A stretch of DNA of 5,663 bases from UBA1737 sp964474685 (GTDB lineage Bacteria; Bacillota_I; Bacilli_A; ML615J-28; CAG-313), in the NCBI GenBank assembly GCA_964474685.1, contig CAYYTE010000060.1:1-5663 (forward strand). The letters run 5' to 3'. Shown piece after piece: positions 1 through 5,663 of the stretch. Under the pieces are notes generated by a model. It was given only the letters and a program-made list of their open reading frames with translations, had not been told where the DNA came from and did no database searches. Position 1 is the first letter of the stretch; every line of letters starts with the position of its first letter. The position numbers and the translations under genes were made by a program.

Positions 1-1342
1 CAGCATACCTATATTCATCACCTAATTGATATACATTAATATTGTCTTTTATTAATCTTTCGTTCACTACTCTTCGAACATATGTTTGATAAATACAATC
101 ATCCGCAATTCTTTCCCAAGTAAAATCTTGGTTTAATAAAGAATTACCATGAACTAATACCCCAACTAACTGACAAATTGCAGATCCTAAAGAGTTTGAT
201 GAAGTGTTCCACCCAGAATATCCCGATAGTTTTGAATAATCAATGTCATCTAATAATTCTTTGGTGCCACCATTAGGAAAATACAAATCAACTAAAATTA
301 CATTCTTTCCTAACTTTAAATATTGATTAATTCTTTTAATAAATTCTTTATACGAATCATCTTTTATTACAGGAATCATCGTAGGTTTTGATAAATCTAA
401 ATCACGATTGGCTTTTCCACCAAATAAAGCAAATACTGTATTACAATCATTTGCACTACTTGCTCTTTTTAACCCAATTGTATCCCACATTTTATTAAAA
501 TTATCTTTAAATATATGATCCTCAAATAAGTGAACGCGTTCCATCATCTCAGTACATGAATAATCGATAAACACACTCGTTTCAATAGGAGAACAATGAT
601 ATATAATTTTGCCTAAAAGAACAAGCGCTCCCTCGTCGGTTCCATTGTAAAAATGAACAGAATCTTCTATTTTATTTAATAATATTACTTGATTAATACT
701 CTCTTGTTCAATTTGTTGAATACCATAAGGCATAGAGTCTTCTTGTAACAACAGCATCGTATCCGCAATTCCTTCTATCACCCAAGAAATAAACTCTAGA
801 TTTAAAAAGTGTTTTACATTACGAGCTTTTAGATAAGAATCAAGTATTGAACTAGGAATAACTTCTTTCAGTTTATTTACTTGTTCTAAAGAATCAATAT
901 CTTTATAAAAATGATAATGCCCCATATAATAGGAGTAATCGTTAATCATTTTCCAATACTCCGCTTCTTTCGCATTATGAGCAGTAATGCTTGTTCTCAT
1001 CAAAGTGTCAAATAAATATACTTTTACACCTTTGTTACGAAGTAACAAGTCTTTAATCTTATTCAGGAAAGGATTAATTACTTCTAATTCCTTATCTCCT
1101 TTTCTCGCTTGAACAAGACCCCCAAAACAAAGAGCATCGGTAGATAGAATCAAATAATCAAACTTAGAAATATATTGCTCTAACCAATTCAAAATAGCCT
1201 CAGGTTGTGCCCCTTTTTCAAGTGTTCCACAATATTCAATTGGTAGTAACATTACATTTACATCACTTATATGACCTAATTTACTAAGCCAATTGGTATT
1301 ACATGGTCTACTGTCGATTGGGACAATTCCTATTGTTATCAT
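1..1342 (-). CDS. DUF4127 family protein, 3' end beyond window
   Basis: I recognise this as DUF4127 (PF13552), a bacterial family of roughly 500 residues with no established reaction. The open frame gives 447 codons with no stop before the left edge, so about 50 C-terminal residues are probably missing. Family hallmarks visible: VPIDSRPCN at residues 7-15, STDALCFGGLVQAR at 67-80, FDTLMR at 111-116, EDSMPYG at 201-207, GTDEGALVLL at 234-243, FPNGG at 355-359 and GYSGWNTSSNSLGSA at 374-388. Conserved Asp, Arg, Asn and Gly-Gly in these motifs look like an enzyme active site, but that is inference. There is no signal peptide or membrane segment, so it is cytoplasmic. Its ATG overlaps the stop of the upstream barrel gene as ATGA (1339-1342). 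The nearest purine-rich site, AGAAAGG, lies 13 bases away, so translation probably depends on coupling. The family call is firm; the role is unknown. Confidence 0.9.
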   Translation of the reverse strand, partial: MITIGIVPIDSRPCNTNWLSKLGHISDVNVMLLPIEYCGTLEKGAQPEAILNWLEQYISKFDYLILSTDALCFGGLVQARKGDKELEVINPFLNKIKDLLLRNKGVKVYLFDTLMRTSITAHNAKEAEYWKMINDYSYYMGHYHFYKDIDSLEQVNKLKEVIPSSILDSYLKARNVKHFLNLEFISWVIEGIADTMLLLQEDSMPYGIQQIEQESINQVILLNKIEDSVHFYNGTDEGALVLLGKIIYHCSPIETSVFIDYSCTEMMERVHLFEDHIFKDNFNKMWDTIGLKRASSANDCNTVFALFGGKANRDLDLSKPTMIPVIKDDSYKEFIKRINQYLKLGKNVILVDLYFPNGGTKELLDDIDYSKLSGYSGWNTSSNSLGSAICQLVGVLVHGNSLLNQDFTWERIADDCIYQTYVRRVVNERLIKDNINVYQLGDEYRYA

Positions 1343-2028
1343 AGCTCATCAATAGCCTTTCTAAACTCTTTTGTTTTTTGAATTACCATTGCCTCATCAT
1401 TGGATGTGACAATTGCTCCAATCATAACGGCTTTTACGCCAATTTCATGAAGCAGTTTACAATCTTCAGGAACAACTTTATGTTGTGTAGGAAGAATTGT
1501 AGGCATAATTGCCTTTTTACATATTGCTTCATACCACAAACAATCTCTAGCACTAAGTCTCTCATCAGGTGATTCCACTTTTGAAAAGGCCATTTCAAGC
1601 ATATCTACATATTTTGACTGTGCAATCTCTTCGATTTCAGGTAACGTATATGTAGGGTTCACTGAGAAGAACTTTGAAATACGTTTCTCAGTTAAGAGGC
1701 TTGCGGGCATATTTTCTGAATACAAGGATATAAAATCAAAACCTAAATCAATGATAGGTTCTACTAACTTCTCACATTCCCCCGCAATCGTTCCAGGAAC
1801 AATACCAACAGGGACAGGAGAATCTTTTAATATCCTCTTAAAAGTTTCTATATTTTCTTCTAATGTTCCAAATTGGTGTTTACTTGCACCATGAAACACA
1901 TTAATGTGTACTTTAATTGCATCCGCTCCGGCTTCCCATACCTTTTTAGCTAAATCATAGGAATCCCAAGGAAGACTTACAATCAAACACATCTTCTTTC
2001 TATTTAGTTGATCAATTAATCTTTCCAT
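1339..2028 (-). CDS. TIM-barrel protein of unassigned reaction, possibly phosphosugar-related
   Basis: This 229-residue protein has a spacing of strands that fits a small (beta/alpha)8 barrel: CLIVSLP (14-20), DAIKVHIN (36-43), PVGIVPGT (73-80), FDFISLYS (97-104), FFSVNP (120-125), VDMLEMAF (141-148), IMPTILPTQ (174-182) and KAVMIGAIVT (199-208). The last strand-loop, IGAIVT after VPEDCKLLHEIGV, resembles the phosphate-gripping end of ribulose-phosphate-binding and NanE-like barrels. Lys39 in strand 2 with His41 and His46 nearby, and Glu145 in strand 6, are plausible catalytic residues. It is not a clear ManNAc-6-P epimerase: the catalytic Lys expected in strand 3 is replaced by VPG. The start is a good ATG with AGAGAGG upstream; it overlaps the end of the esterase gene by 17 bases and ends in the ATGA overlap with the DUF4127 gene. 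A sugar-phosphate isomerase, epimerase or aldolase is the best guess, held loosely. Confidence 0.85.
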   Translation of the reverse strand: MERLIDQLNRKKMCLIVSLPWDSYDLAKKVWEAGADAIKVHINVFHGASKHQFGTLEENIETFKRILKDSPVPVGIVPGTIAGECEKLVEPIIDLGFDFISLYSENMPASLLTEKRISKFFSVNPTYTLPEIEEIAQSKYVDMLEMAFSKVESPDERLSARDCLWYEAICKKAIMPTILPTQHKVVPEDCKLLHEIGVKAVMIGAIVTSNDEAMVIQKTKEFRKAIDEL

Positions 2029-3127
2029 CTAATTGAACCTCTCTTTTTAATATTTTCTTTATATTTTTCTCCATACCTTTAGCAATCATCCAAAAGCCTA
2101 TATCATTTGGGTGAATGGAATCAATGGTAAATTCGTCATACTTCTTTCCTAATAAAGTAGACCCATTGATATAATAAATATGATTATCCTTTTTTGATAA
2201 ACTCTTTACTAAGTTCTTTTGATATAATCTCAATTCGTTTCTTCGAACACCTAAAGTATCTTTATTTAAATCATCAAACAAATATTTAATTCTTGAGACA
2301 ATGACAATCGGTGTAATTGGGTGATTCTTTCTTATTGTTTCAATAAAGGACGGAAGAGTTTTTTCCATTTTACCATTCGTTCCCCCGTTGGCTTCATAAT
2401 TAATAAAATACATAGTAACATCAGGAATACTTGACATAATTTCAGAAAATATATTTTCACCAAATGCATTACCCGAAAAGCCTAAATTAATAAACTCTGA
2501 TTTAAATCTTCTACTAAGAATATTCGTATAGTTTAAGCCTGGTCTTGAACAACAACCACCTTGAGTTATTGAAGTACCATAAATTACCCACTTATTGTTT
2601 TTACTAATATCTTGGGTTGGTTTACGAATTGTAGCGTCAACATCGATTGCTATTCGAATATTTTTCACCTCATTATATAAGGGAAAATTAATTACAACGA
2701 GTTTATCTTCACTCGATAAATTATCGAATAATGTGTATTCAAATTCTTTTAATGCGGGATTAAATCTCGTAGTATCATAAAACAATAAATCATCATAATT
2801 ATGTCCTACATAGCAATCAAACCCAACTTGAGCAACCGTTGTCATTCCCGATAATTGCGAATAATTCGGCACTATCGCATGTAAAACAAGCTTCTTTGAG
2901 TTGGTTATGAAATGAAGTTGTGCCCCTGTAGAGTGTTTACCTATCGCATAACACCTTTCAGATGCATTTTTTATTTCACTACTTAAAGAAATTGGAAGTC
3001 TTTCATAATTCTTATTCTCATTTAGCCAAGGTAACCCATAGATCTTACAATCGCAGTTTAACGGATCCACCCATCGCATATTTGAAATATCGGATGGATG
3101 AATGGCTAAGTATTCATCTTCTATCAT
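2012..3127 (-). CDS. SGNH/GDSL hydrolase with GxDLY N-terminal domain
   Basis: Predicted cytoplasmic esterase or deacetylase of 371 residues. The N-terminal half is a beta-rich domain carrying GFDCY (102-106), a variant of the GxDLY signature (PF14607) that accompanies this class. The C-terminal half is the SGNH domain (PF14606 type): block I YGTSITQGG with nucleophile Ser186, block II NLGFSGN with Gly219, block III in NYEANGG with Asn247, and block V DSIHP with Asp336 and His339, so the catalytic set looks complete. No signal peptide is present, so it likely acts on an imported ester such as an O-acetylated sugar (inference). I start at ATG 3127, which forms ATGA with the regulator's stop and has GGAAAG ten bases upstream. 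A longer frame begins at TTG 3148, but its seven extra codons contain that ribosome site. It ends 17 bases inside the barrel gene. Confidence 0.9.
   Translation of the reverse strand: MIEDEYLAIHPSDISNMRWVDPLNCDCKIYGLPWLNENKNYERLPISLSSEIKNASERCYAIGKHSTGAQLHFITNSKKLVLHAIVPNYSQLSGMTTVAQVGFDCYVGHNYDDLLFYDTTRFNPALKEFEYTLFDNLSSEDKLVVINFPLYNEVKNIRIAIDVDATIRKPTQDISKNNKWVIYGTSITQGGCCSRPGLNYTNILSRRFKSEFINLGFSGNAFGENIFSEIMSSIPDVTMYFINYEANGGTNGKMEKTLPSFIETIRKNHPITPIVIVSRIKYLFDDLNKDTLGVRRNELRLYQKNLVKSLSKKDNHIYYINGSTLLGKKYDEFTIDSIHPNDIGFWMIAKGMEKNIKKILKREVQLDGKIN
2038..2044 (-). promoter_or_regulatory. Ribosome binding site of the TIM-barrel gene
   Basis: AGAGAGG lies nine bases before ATG 2028, within the last codons of the esterase gene. 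It supports the start that gives the 17-base overlap. Confidence 0.7.
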
Positions 3128-3867
3128 TGATTGTCTTCTTTCCGACAATACTTATTACGAAATCGGAAACGATTTGCATGGAAATATTGTCTCGTATAAA
3201 CAAATGCTCTCCCATTTTTTAAATAGGTCACACTACTCATATAAAGAGTCGGTTCACCTACAGATTGGTGCAAAATATCTGCTACTTTTTCACTTAAACT
3301 TCTCGCTTCAATTGAACTTTCAGAATTTCGAATTTTAAAGTTTAATGTTTGTTCAACAAAATCATAAAATGATTGTTTAAAATTATCTTCCTTGAGTACA
3401 GGATACATATTAATAGGTAAGTAGAGTCTTTCATATACTAAAGGAACATTATTACAGTTACGAAGACGTTCTACATAATAGATTTCGTCATCTTGAGCTA
3501 GTTGTAATCTTTTCGCAATTATTTCATCTGCACGTATCTTTTCAAAGTTTAATACGGTCGTATCAACTGGACCATCCCCAAGAAAAATCATTTCCTTAGA
3601 AAAACTAAAGTATGGTTTTTCTTGAGCTTCATTGTCCATTTCAATCTTGTTAAATGTCACAAAAGTACCACGACCTTTATGACGGTAAATATAACCATCA
3701 ATCAATAAGTTATTAATTGCTTGACGAACAGTCATCCTTGATACTTTATATTTTGAACAAAGTTCGGTTTCCGAAGGAATCATATCACCTTGTTTTAAAT
3801 GACCATCGAGAATTGCAACTCGTAAATCTTTTTCTATGACTTGATAAATTGGTATGCTGTTTGACAT
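3124..3867 (-). CDS. GntR/HutC-family transcriptional regulator with UTRA domain
   Basis: A 247-residue repressor-like regulator of normal family length. Residues 6-70 form the GntR winged helix: PIYQVIEKDLRVAI, then LKQGDMIPSETELCSKYKVS, the recognition helix RMTVRQAINNLL, and the wing RHKGRGTFV. Residues about 86-240 form a UTRA ligand domain, with VPLVYERLYLP (141-151), EARSLSEKVADIL (187-199), GEPTLYM (204-210) and FVYTRQYFHANRFRF (222-236). UTRA domains of this family often sense phosphorylated sugars or related small molecules; the ligand cannot be read here. The gene follows the exported-protein gene after 15 bases, has a strong AGGAGGA ribosome site, and its stop overlaps the esterase start, so it is co-transcribed with the genes it probably controls. 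I see no convincing operator palindrome in the window; it most likely lies at a promoter to the right of it. Confidence 0.95.
   Translation of the reverse strand: MSNSIPIYQVIEKDLRVAILDGHLKQGDMIPSETELCSKYKVSRMTVRQAINNLLIDGYIYRHKGRGTFVTFNKIEMDNEAQEKPYFSFSKEMIFLGDGPVDTTVLNFEKIRADEIIAKRLQLAQDDEIYYVERLRNCNNVPLVYERLYLPINMYPVLKEDNFKQSFYDFVEQTLNFKIRNSESSIEARSLSEKVADILHQSVGEPTLYMSSVTYLKNGRAFVYTRQYFHANRFRFRNKYCRKEDNQ
3138..3143 (-). promoter_or_regulatory. Ribosome binding site supporting the shorter esterase start
   Basis: GGAAAG lies ten bases before ATG 3127, inside the end of the regulator gene. It lies within the seven extra codons of the TTG-started form, favouring the ATG that overlaps the regulator's stop. 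Confidence 0.55.
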
Positions 3868-3870
3868 AAT

Positions 3871-3877
3871 TCCTCCT
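3871..3877 (-). promoter_or_regulatory. Ribosome binding site of the GntR regulator gene
   Basis: AGGAGGA is followed by AATT-like spacing to ATG 3867. It is the strongest ribosome site in the window and lies in the 15-base gap after the exported-protein stop, implying independent, efficient initiation of the regulator. Confidence 0.8.
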
Positions 3878-3882
3878 AAGGA

Positions 3883-5412
3883 TTATTTTCTGTTATTTGG
3901 GGCGATAGTTACACACTCGCCACCGAGTGCTGTATTTGTGATTCCTTCATTCGTAATAAGAAATGCATTCGTAAAATCCCCTAAGGAATTACTTCCAGAT
4001 GGAGCACAAATACCAGTACAATACCTTTCAGTCATTGGTACTTTATATACAACTCCATCAATATTCCGGTATAAATAAACTTCCTTAAATATTGTTTTAA
4101 CACTTGAAGCGTTAGTTGGTTGGGTAGGTTGGCCTTCATTATTGACTTGGTCTAAAGCACATACACGCTTAAATACCATTTTGTATTTTCCAGCCCCACT
4201 TGACTCAAAATCAGGAGATGTAAATACTTTGCTATACCCATCCGCTAAGTTGTAACTAGCACGTTTTGCAACATATTTTTCAATCGTTGTTTCTTTTAAT
4301 AGTTCGATTCTTAATTGTAACTTATCATCAGATGCGGAATAGACACTCATACGAATGGTATCCCCAGGATAATAGTAATATTCTGTTTGCTTCCATGAAG
4401 CATTCGCATAAATGTTACTTCCAGCAACCGTAATATAACGCCAGAAAGGTCGAAACGCAATTGAAGAAGAGTAATCAACAGATGAGCAGGTAGCATCACT
4501 TGCTCCCACACTCCAAGTTAGGCCTACATCGCATTCTTTTCTACAATTTCCTCCTAAATATACTGAAGGATTATCTAAGTATCTTAAATCACCCGCTTTA
4601 TCACTAAAAGGATTCTCACCAGTTCGTCCTTCATCGGGTATAAAATCAGGAAGTGTAACAACCACTTCGATTCCTAGCCAATTATCTCTACTGGATAATA
4701 CCTTACGATAAAGTGCTCCTTGAAAGGCTGTTTGAGCATCTGGGTAGGTTGCATTTAAGATTTCACTCGTATATAAACTTGCCTTTGCATAACGTTCACC
4801 CGGCATACTTTCAGGACTCATAGGAACTGTAATTGAAAACATTTTTGTAATAGTTTTCGAGTTTAACATAAGCGTTGCACTTAATATAACGGTTGTTTGA
4901 ACATCGGGTAATACTACAATTCCTGTATCACTGATAATACTTGGATGATCACTCGACCAGGTAATTGTTATTGTTTGATTTTCAAACACTTTCGAAGTTA
5001 TTAGATTTATAGATGAATCCGCATAAGAAGGCATCATAATCGTCTTTGCGGCTCTTGTTAAAATATCTTCAGAATCATCTTTTAATACTGTAATTCGATA
5101 AGTTTTTTTCAAAGTATCATCTCCTAAGGTTGCGGTAGCAATCAATATAACTTCTTGATCATATGTTTGTCTAGTGACAACACCAGTTACAGAGATTGCA
5201 TCTTCATTCGAAGAGTACCAACTTACAGAAACAATCGTTTGCGATTTATATTCATAACTGGTATTTAATTCAATATTTTCCGATACAGTCGTTGGAAGTT
5301 CTAATTGATCTAAAAACTTTGTTAAACTAGTTGAAGAAAAACAATTGCATAAAAATATAGGTAAAACGAGTAATGAGAGCAATAATAAGTTTTTTTTCAA
5401 ACTTCTTCTCAT
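3883..5412 (-). CDS. Exported, probably lipid-anchored protein with two atypical Ig-like domains
   Basis: A 509-residue surface protein. The leader has a basic start (MRRSLKK) and a hydrophobic core to about residue 21, ending in LCNC; Cys24, with Leu at -3 but an unusual Asn at -1, is the likely lipidation site (Cys22 is the alternative). Two Ig-like repeats of the aBig_2 type follow, about 39-112 and 117-199, each with a W-x-SS core (SWYSSNEDAIS, TWSSDHPSIIS), a TG-[VI]-V turn and a closing [IV]-TV strand. Residues about 205-509 are a beta-rich domain I cannot name, with seven cysteines (290, 294, 309, 418, 465, 468, 500) and strands such as GLTWSVG, AFRPFWRYITV and YYYPGDTIRMSVY that would suit a jelly-roll or lectin-like fold (inference). 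I chose ATG 5412, not the GTG at 5421, because AAAGGTG sits six bases before the ATG and overlaps the GTG. It begins one base after the preceding frame ends. Glycan binding is plausible but unproven. Confidence 0.88.
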   Translation of the reverse strand: MRRSLKKNLLLLSLLVLPIFLCNCFSSTSLTKFLDQLELPTTVSENIELNTSYEYKSQTIVSVSWYSSNEDAISVTGVVTRQTYDQEVILIATATLGDDTLKKTYRITVLKDDSEDILTRAAKTIMMPSYADSSINLITSKVFENQTITITWSSDHPSIISDTGIVVLPDVQTTVILSATLMLNSKTITKMFSITVPMSPESMPGERYAKASLYTSEILNATYPDAQTAFQGALYRKVLSSRDNWLGIEVVVTLPDFIPDEGRTGENPFSDKAGDLRYLDNPSVYLGGNCRKECDVGLTWSVGASDATCSSVDYSSSIAFRPFWRYITVAGSNIYANASWKQTEYYYYPGDTIRMSVYSASDDKLQLRIELLKETTIEKYVAKRASYNLADGYSKVFTSPDFESSGAGKYKMVFKRVCALDQVNNEGQPTQPTNASSVKTIFKEVYLYRNIDGVVYKVPMTERYCTGICAPSGSNSLGDFTNAFLITNEGITNTALGGECVTIAPNNRK

Positions 5413-5413
5413 A

Positions 5414-5614
5414 CTATGCACCTTTCGTGTAATAATCTTCTGGTAAATTATATTTTGTCTTAAATGAATTTTGAACTAAATCACATAAGCTAATCATAGA
5501 AGAACGAATATCATCCGCACTTCCCTTAATCGAAGACTGGATTTTAACCATATAGGACTCACCATCTTGAATTTTTGATTCATCTAGACTATAGAAATAA
5601 TCCGGATATGGCAA
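5414..5614 (-). CDS. C-terminal fragment of an unidentified protein, possibly frameshifted
   Basis: The frame encodes about 66 residues from a TTG, containing PYPDYFYSLDES, ESYMVKIQSSIKGSADDI, MISLCDLVQNSF and the end LPEDYYTKGA. It looks like real protein, mostly helical, but I do not recognise the family. It has no convincing start: the only candidate is TTG 5614 without a good ribosome site, and the same frame is closed by TAA at 5642-5644. It therefore probably belongs to a longer gene that enters from the right edge in another frame (see 5584-5663). It stops one base before the exported-protein start, so the two are surely co-transcribed. A C-terminal tail of a sugar-binding or other exported protein is possible from context only. 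Confidence 0.5.
   Translation of the reverse strand: MPYPDYFYSLDESKIQDGESYMVKIQSSIKGSADDIRSSMISLCDLVQNSFKTKYNLPEDYYTKGA
5419..5425 (-). promoter_or_regulatory. Ribosome binding site that sets the exported-protein start
   Basis: AAAGGTG lies six bases before ATG 5412. It overlaps the alternative GTG at 5421, which rules that codon out as a likely start. The site is inside the last codons of the preceding frame. Confidence 0.7.
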
Positions 5615-5663
5615 ATTAAACTTTGAAGTGCAACACAGACCTTAGGAAATAATTCGTTGAATG
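5584..5663 (-). other. Candidate upstream coding frame, offset by one base from the 5414-5614 frame
   Basis: From the right edge a second minus-strand frame is open and reads FNELFPKVCVALQ before drifting to ICHIRIISIV and a TAG at 5584-5586. The first part looks protein-like and the second does not, while the other frame becomes protein-like at KFNLPYPDYF. Adding one A to the AAA run at 5622-5624 would join them as ALQKFNLPYPDYF. This is consistent with a one-base deletion, by mutation or sequencing error, in one gene covering 5414 to beyond 5663. No canonical -1 slippery heptamer is visible in the shared zone. Confidence 0.4.

Noticed and set aside
1339..2028. Calling the barrel protein N-acetylmannosamine-6-phosphate 2-epimerase (nanE).
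   Set aside because: The strand-3 lysine and other NanE motifs are absent; only the general barrel layout and phosphate-end glycine are shared.
3128..3148. Seven-codon N-terminal extension of the esterase from a TTG.
   Set aside because: The ATG at 3127 overlaps the regulator stop as ATGA, and its ribosome site falls inside the extension.
2595..3338. Plus-strand open frames across the esterase and regulator genes.
   Set aside because: They are antisense to well-supported genes, have low-complexity Ser/Leu/Phe-rich translations and no recognisable domain.
4820..5310. Possible DNA-level tandem repeat from the two Ig-like domains.
   Set aside because: The similarity is at the protein motif level only; I see no repeated nucleotide stretch suggesting recent duplication.
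5583..5588. TCTAGA palindrome inside AGTCTAGAT, reminiscent of the GTCTAGAC core of some HutC/NagR operators.
   Set aside because: The symmetry stops at six bases, it lies within coding sequence encoding YSLDE, and there is no promoter nearby; chance is the simpler explanation.

Overview
The window is AT-rich and reads entirely on the minus strand. UGA is a stop (three complete genes end in it) and tryptophan is coded by UGG, so the standard bacterial code applies. Low GC, AGGAGG-type ribosome sites, an exported protein with a lipoprotein-like leader and atypical Ig-like repeats, and a GntR/HutC regulator suggest a low-GC Gram-positive or standard-code Mollicutes relative (Acholeplasma, Izemoplasma or Erysipelotrichia-like). 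This placement is inference from style, not from a marker gene.

In transcription order (right to left): 5663-5414 holds the C-terminal end of an unidentified protein, possibly broken by a one-base frameshift. 5412-3883 encodes an exported, probably lipid-anchored protein with two Ig-like domains and a cysteine-containing C-terminal domain. 3867-3124 encodes a GntR/HutC regulator (winged helix plus UTRA). 3127-2012 encodes a cytoplasmic SGNH hydrolase with the GxDLY-type N-terminal domain. 2028-1339 encodes a small TIM-barrel protein of unassigned reaction. 1342-1 encodes a DUF4127 protein cut by the left edge.

The genes are packed with gaps of 1 and 15 bases and overlaps of 4, 17 and 4 bases. 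No internal promoter or terminator is visible and no stretch of more than 50 bases lacks a gene, so this looks like part of one polycistronic unit. A coherent reading, offered as inference, is a carbohydrate-use operon: a surface protein handles a glycan or glycoconjugate, a UTRA-domain regulator senses a small (often phosphorylated) sugar ligand, and three cytoplasmic proteins (esterase, barrel enzyme, DUF4127) process the imported compound. The substrate cannot be read from the window, and two of the three cytoplasmic proteins have no known reaction, so the four-gene cassette from 3867 leftwards is the best candidate for an undescribed pathway.
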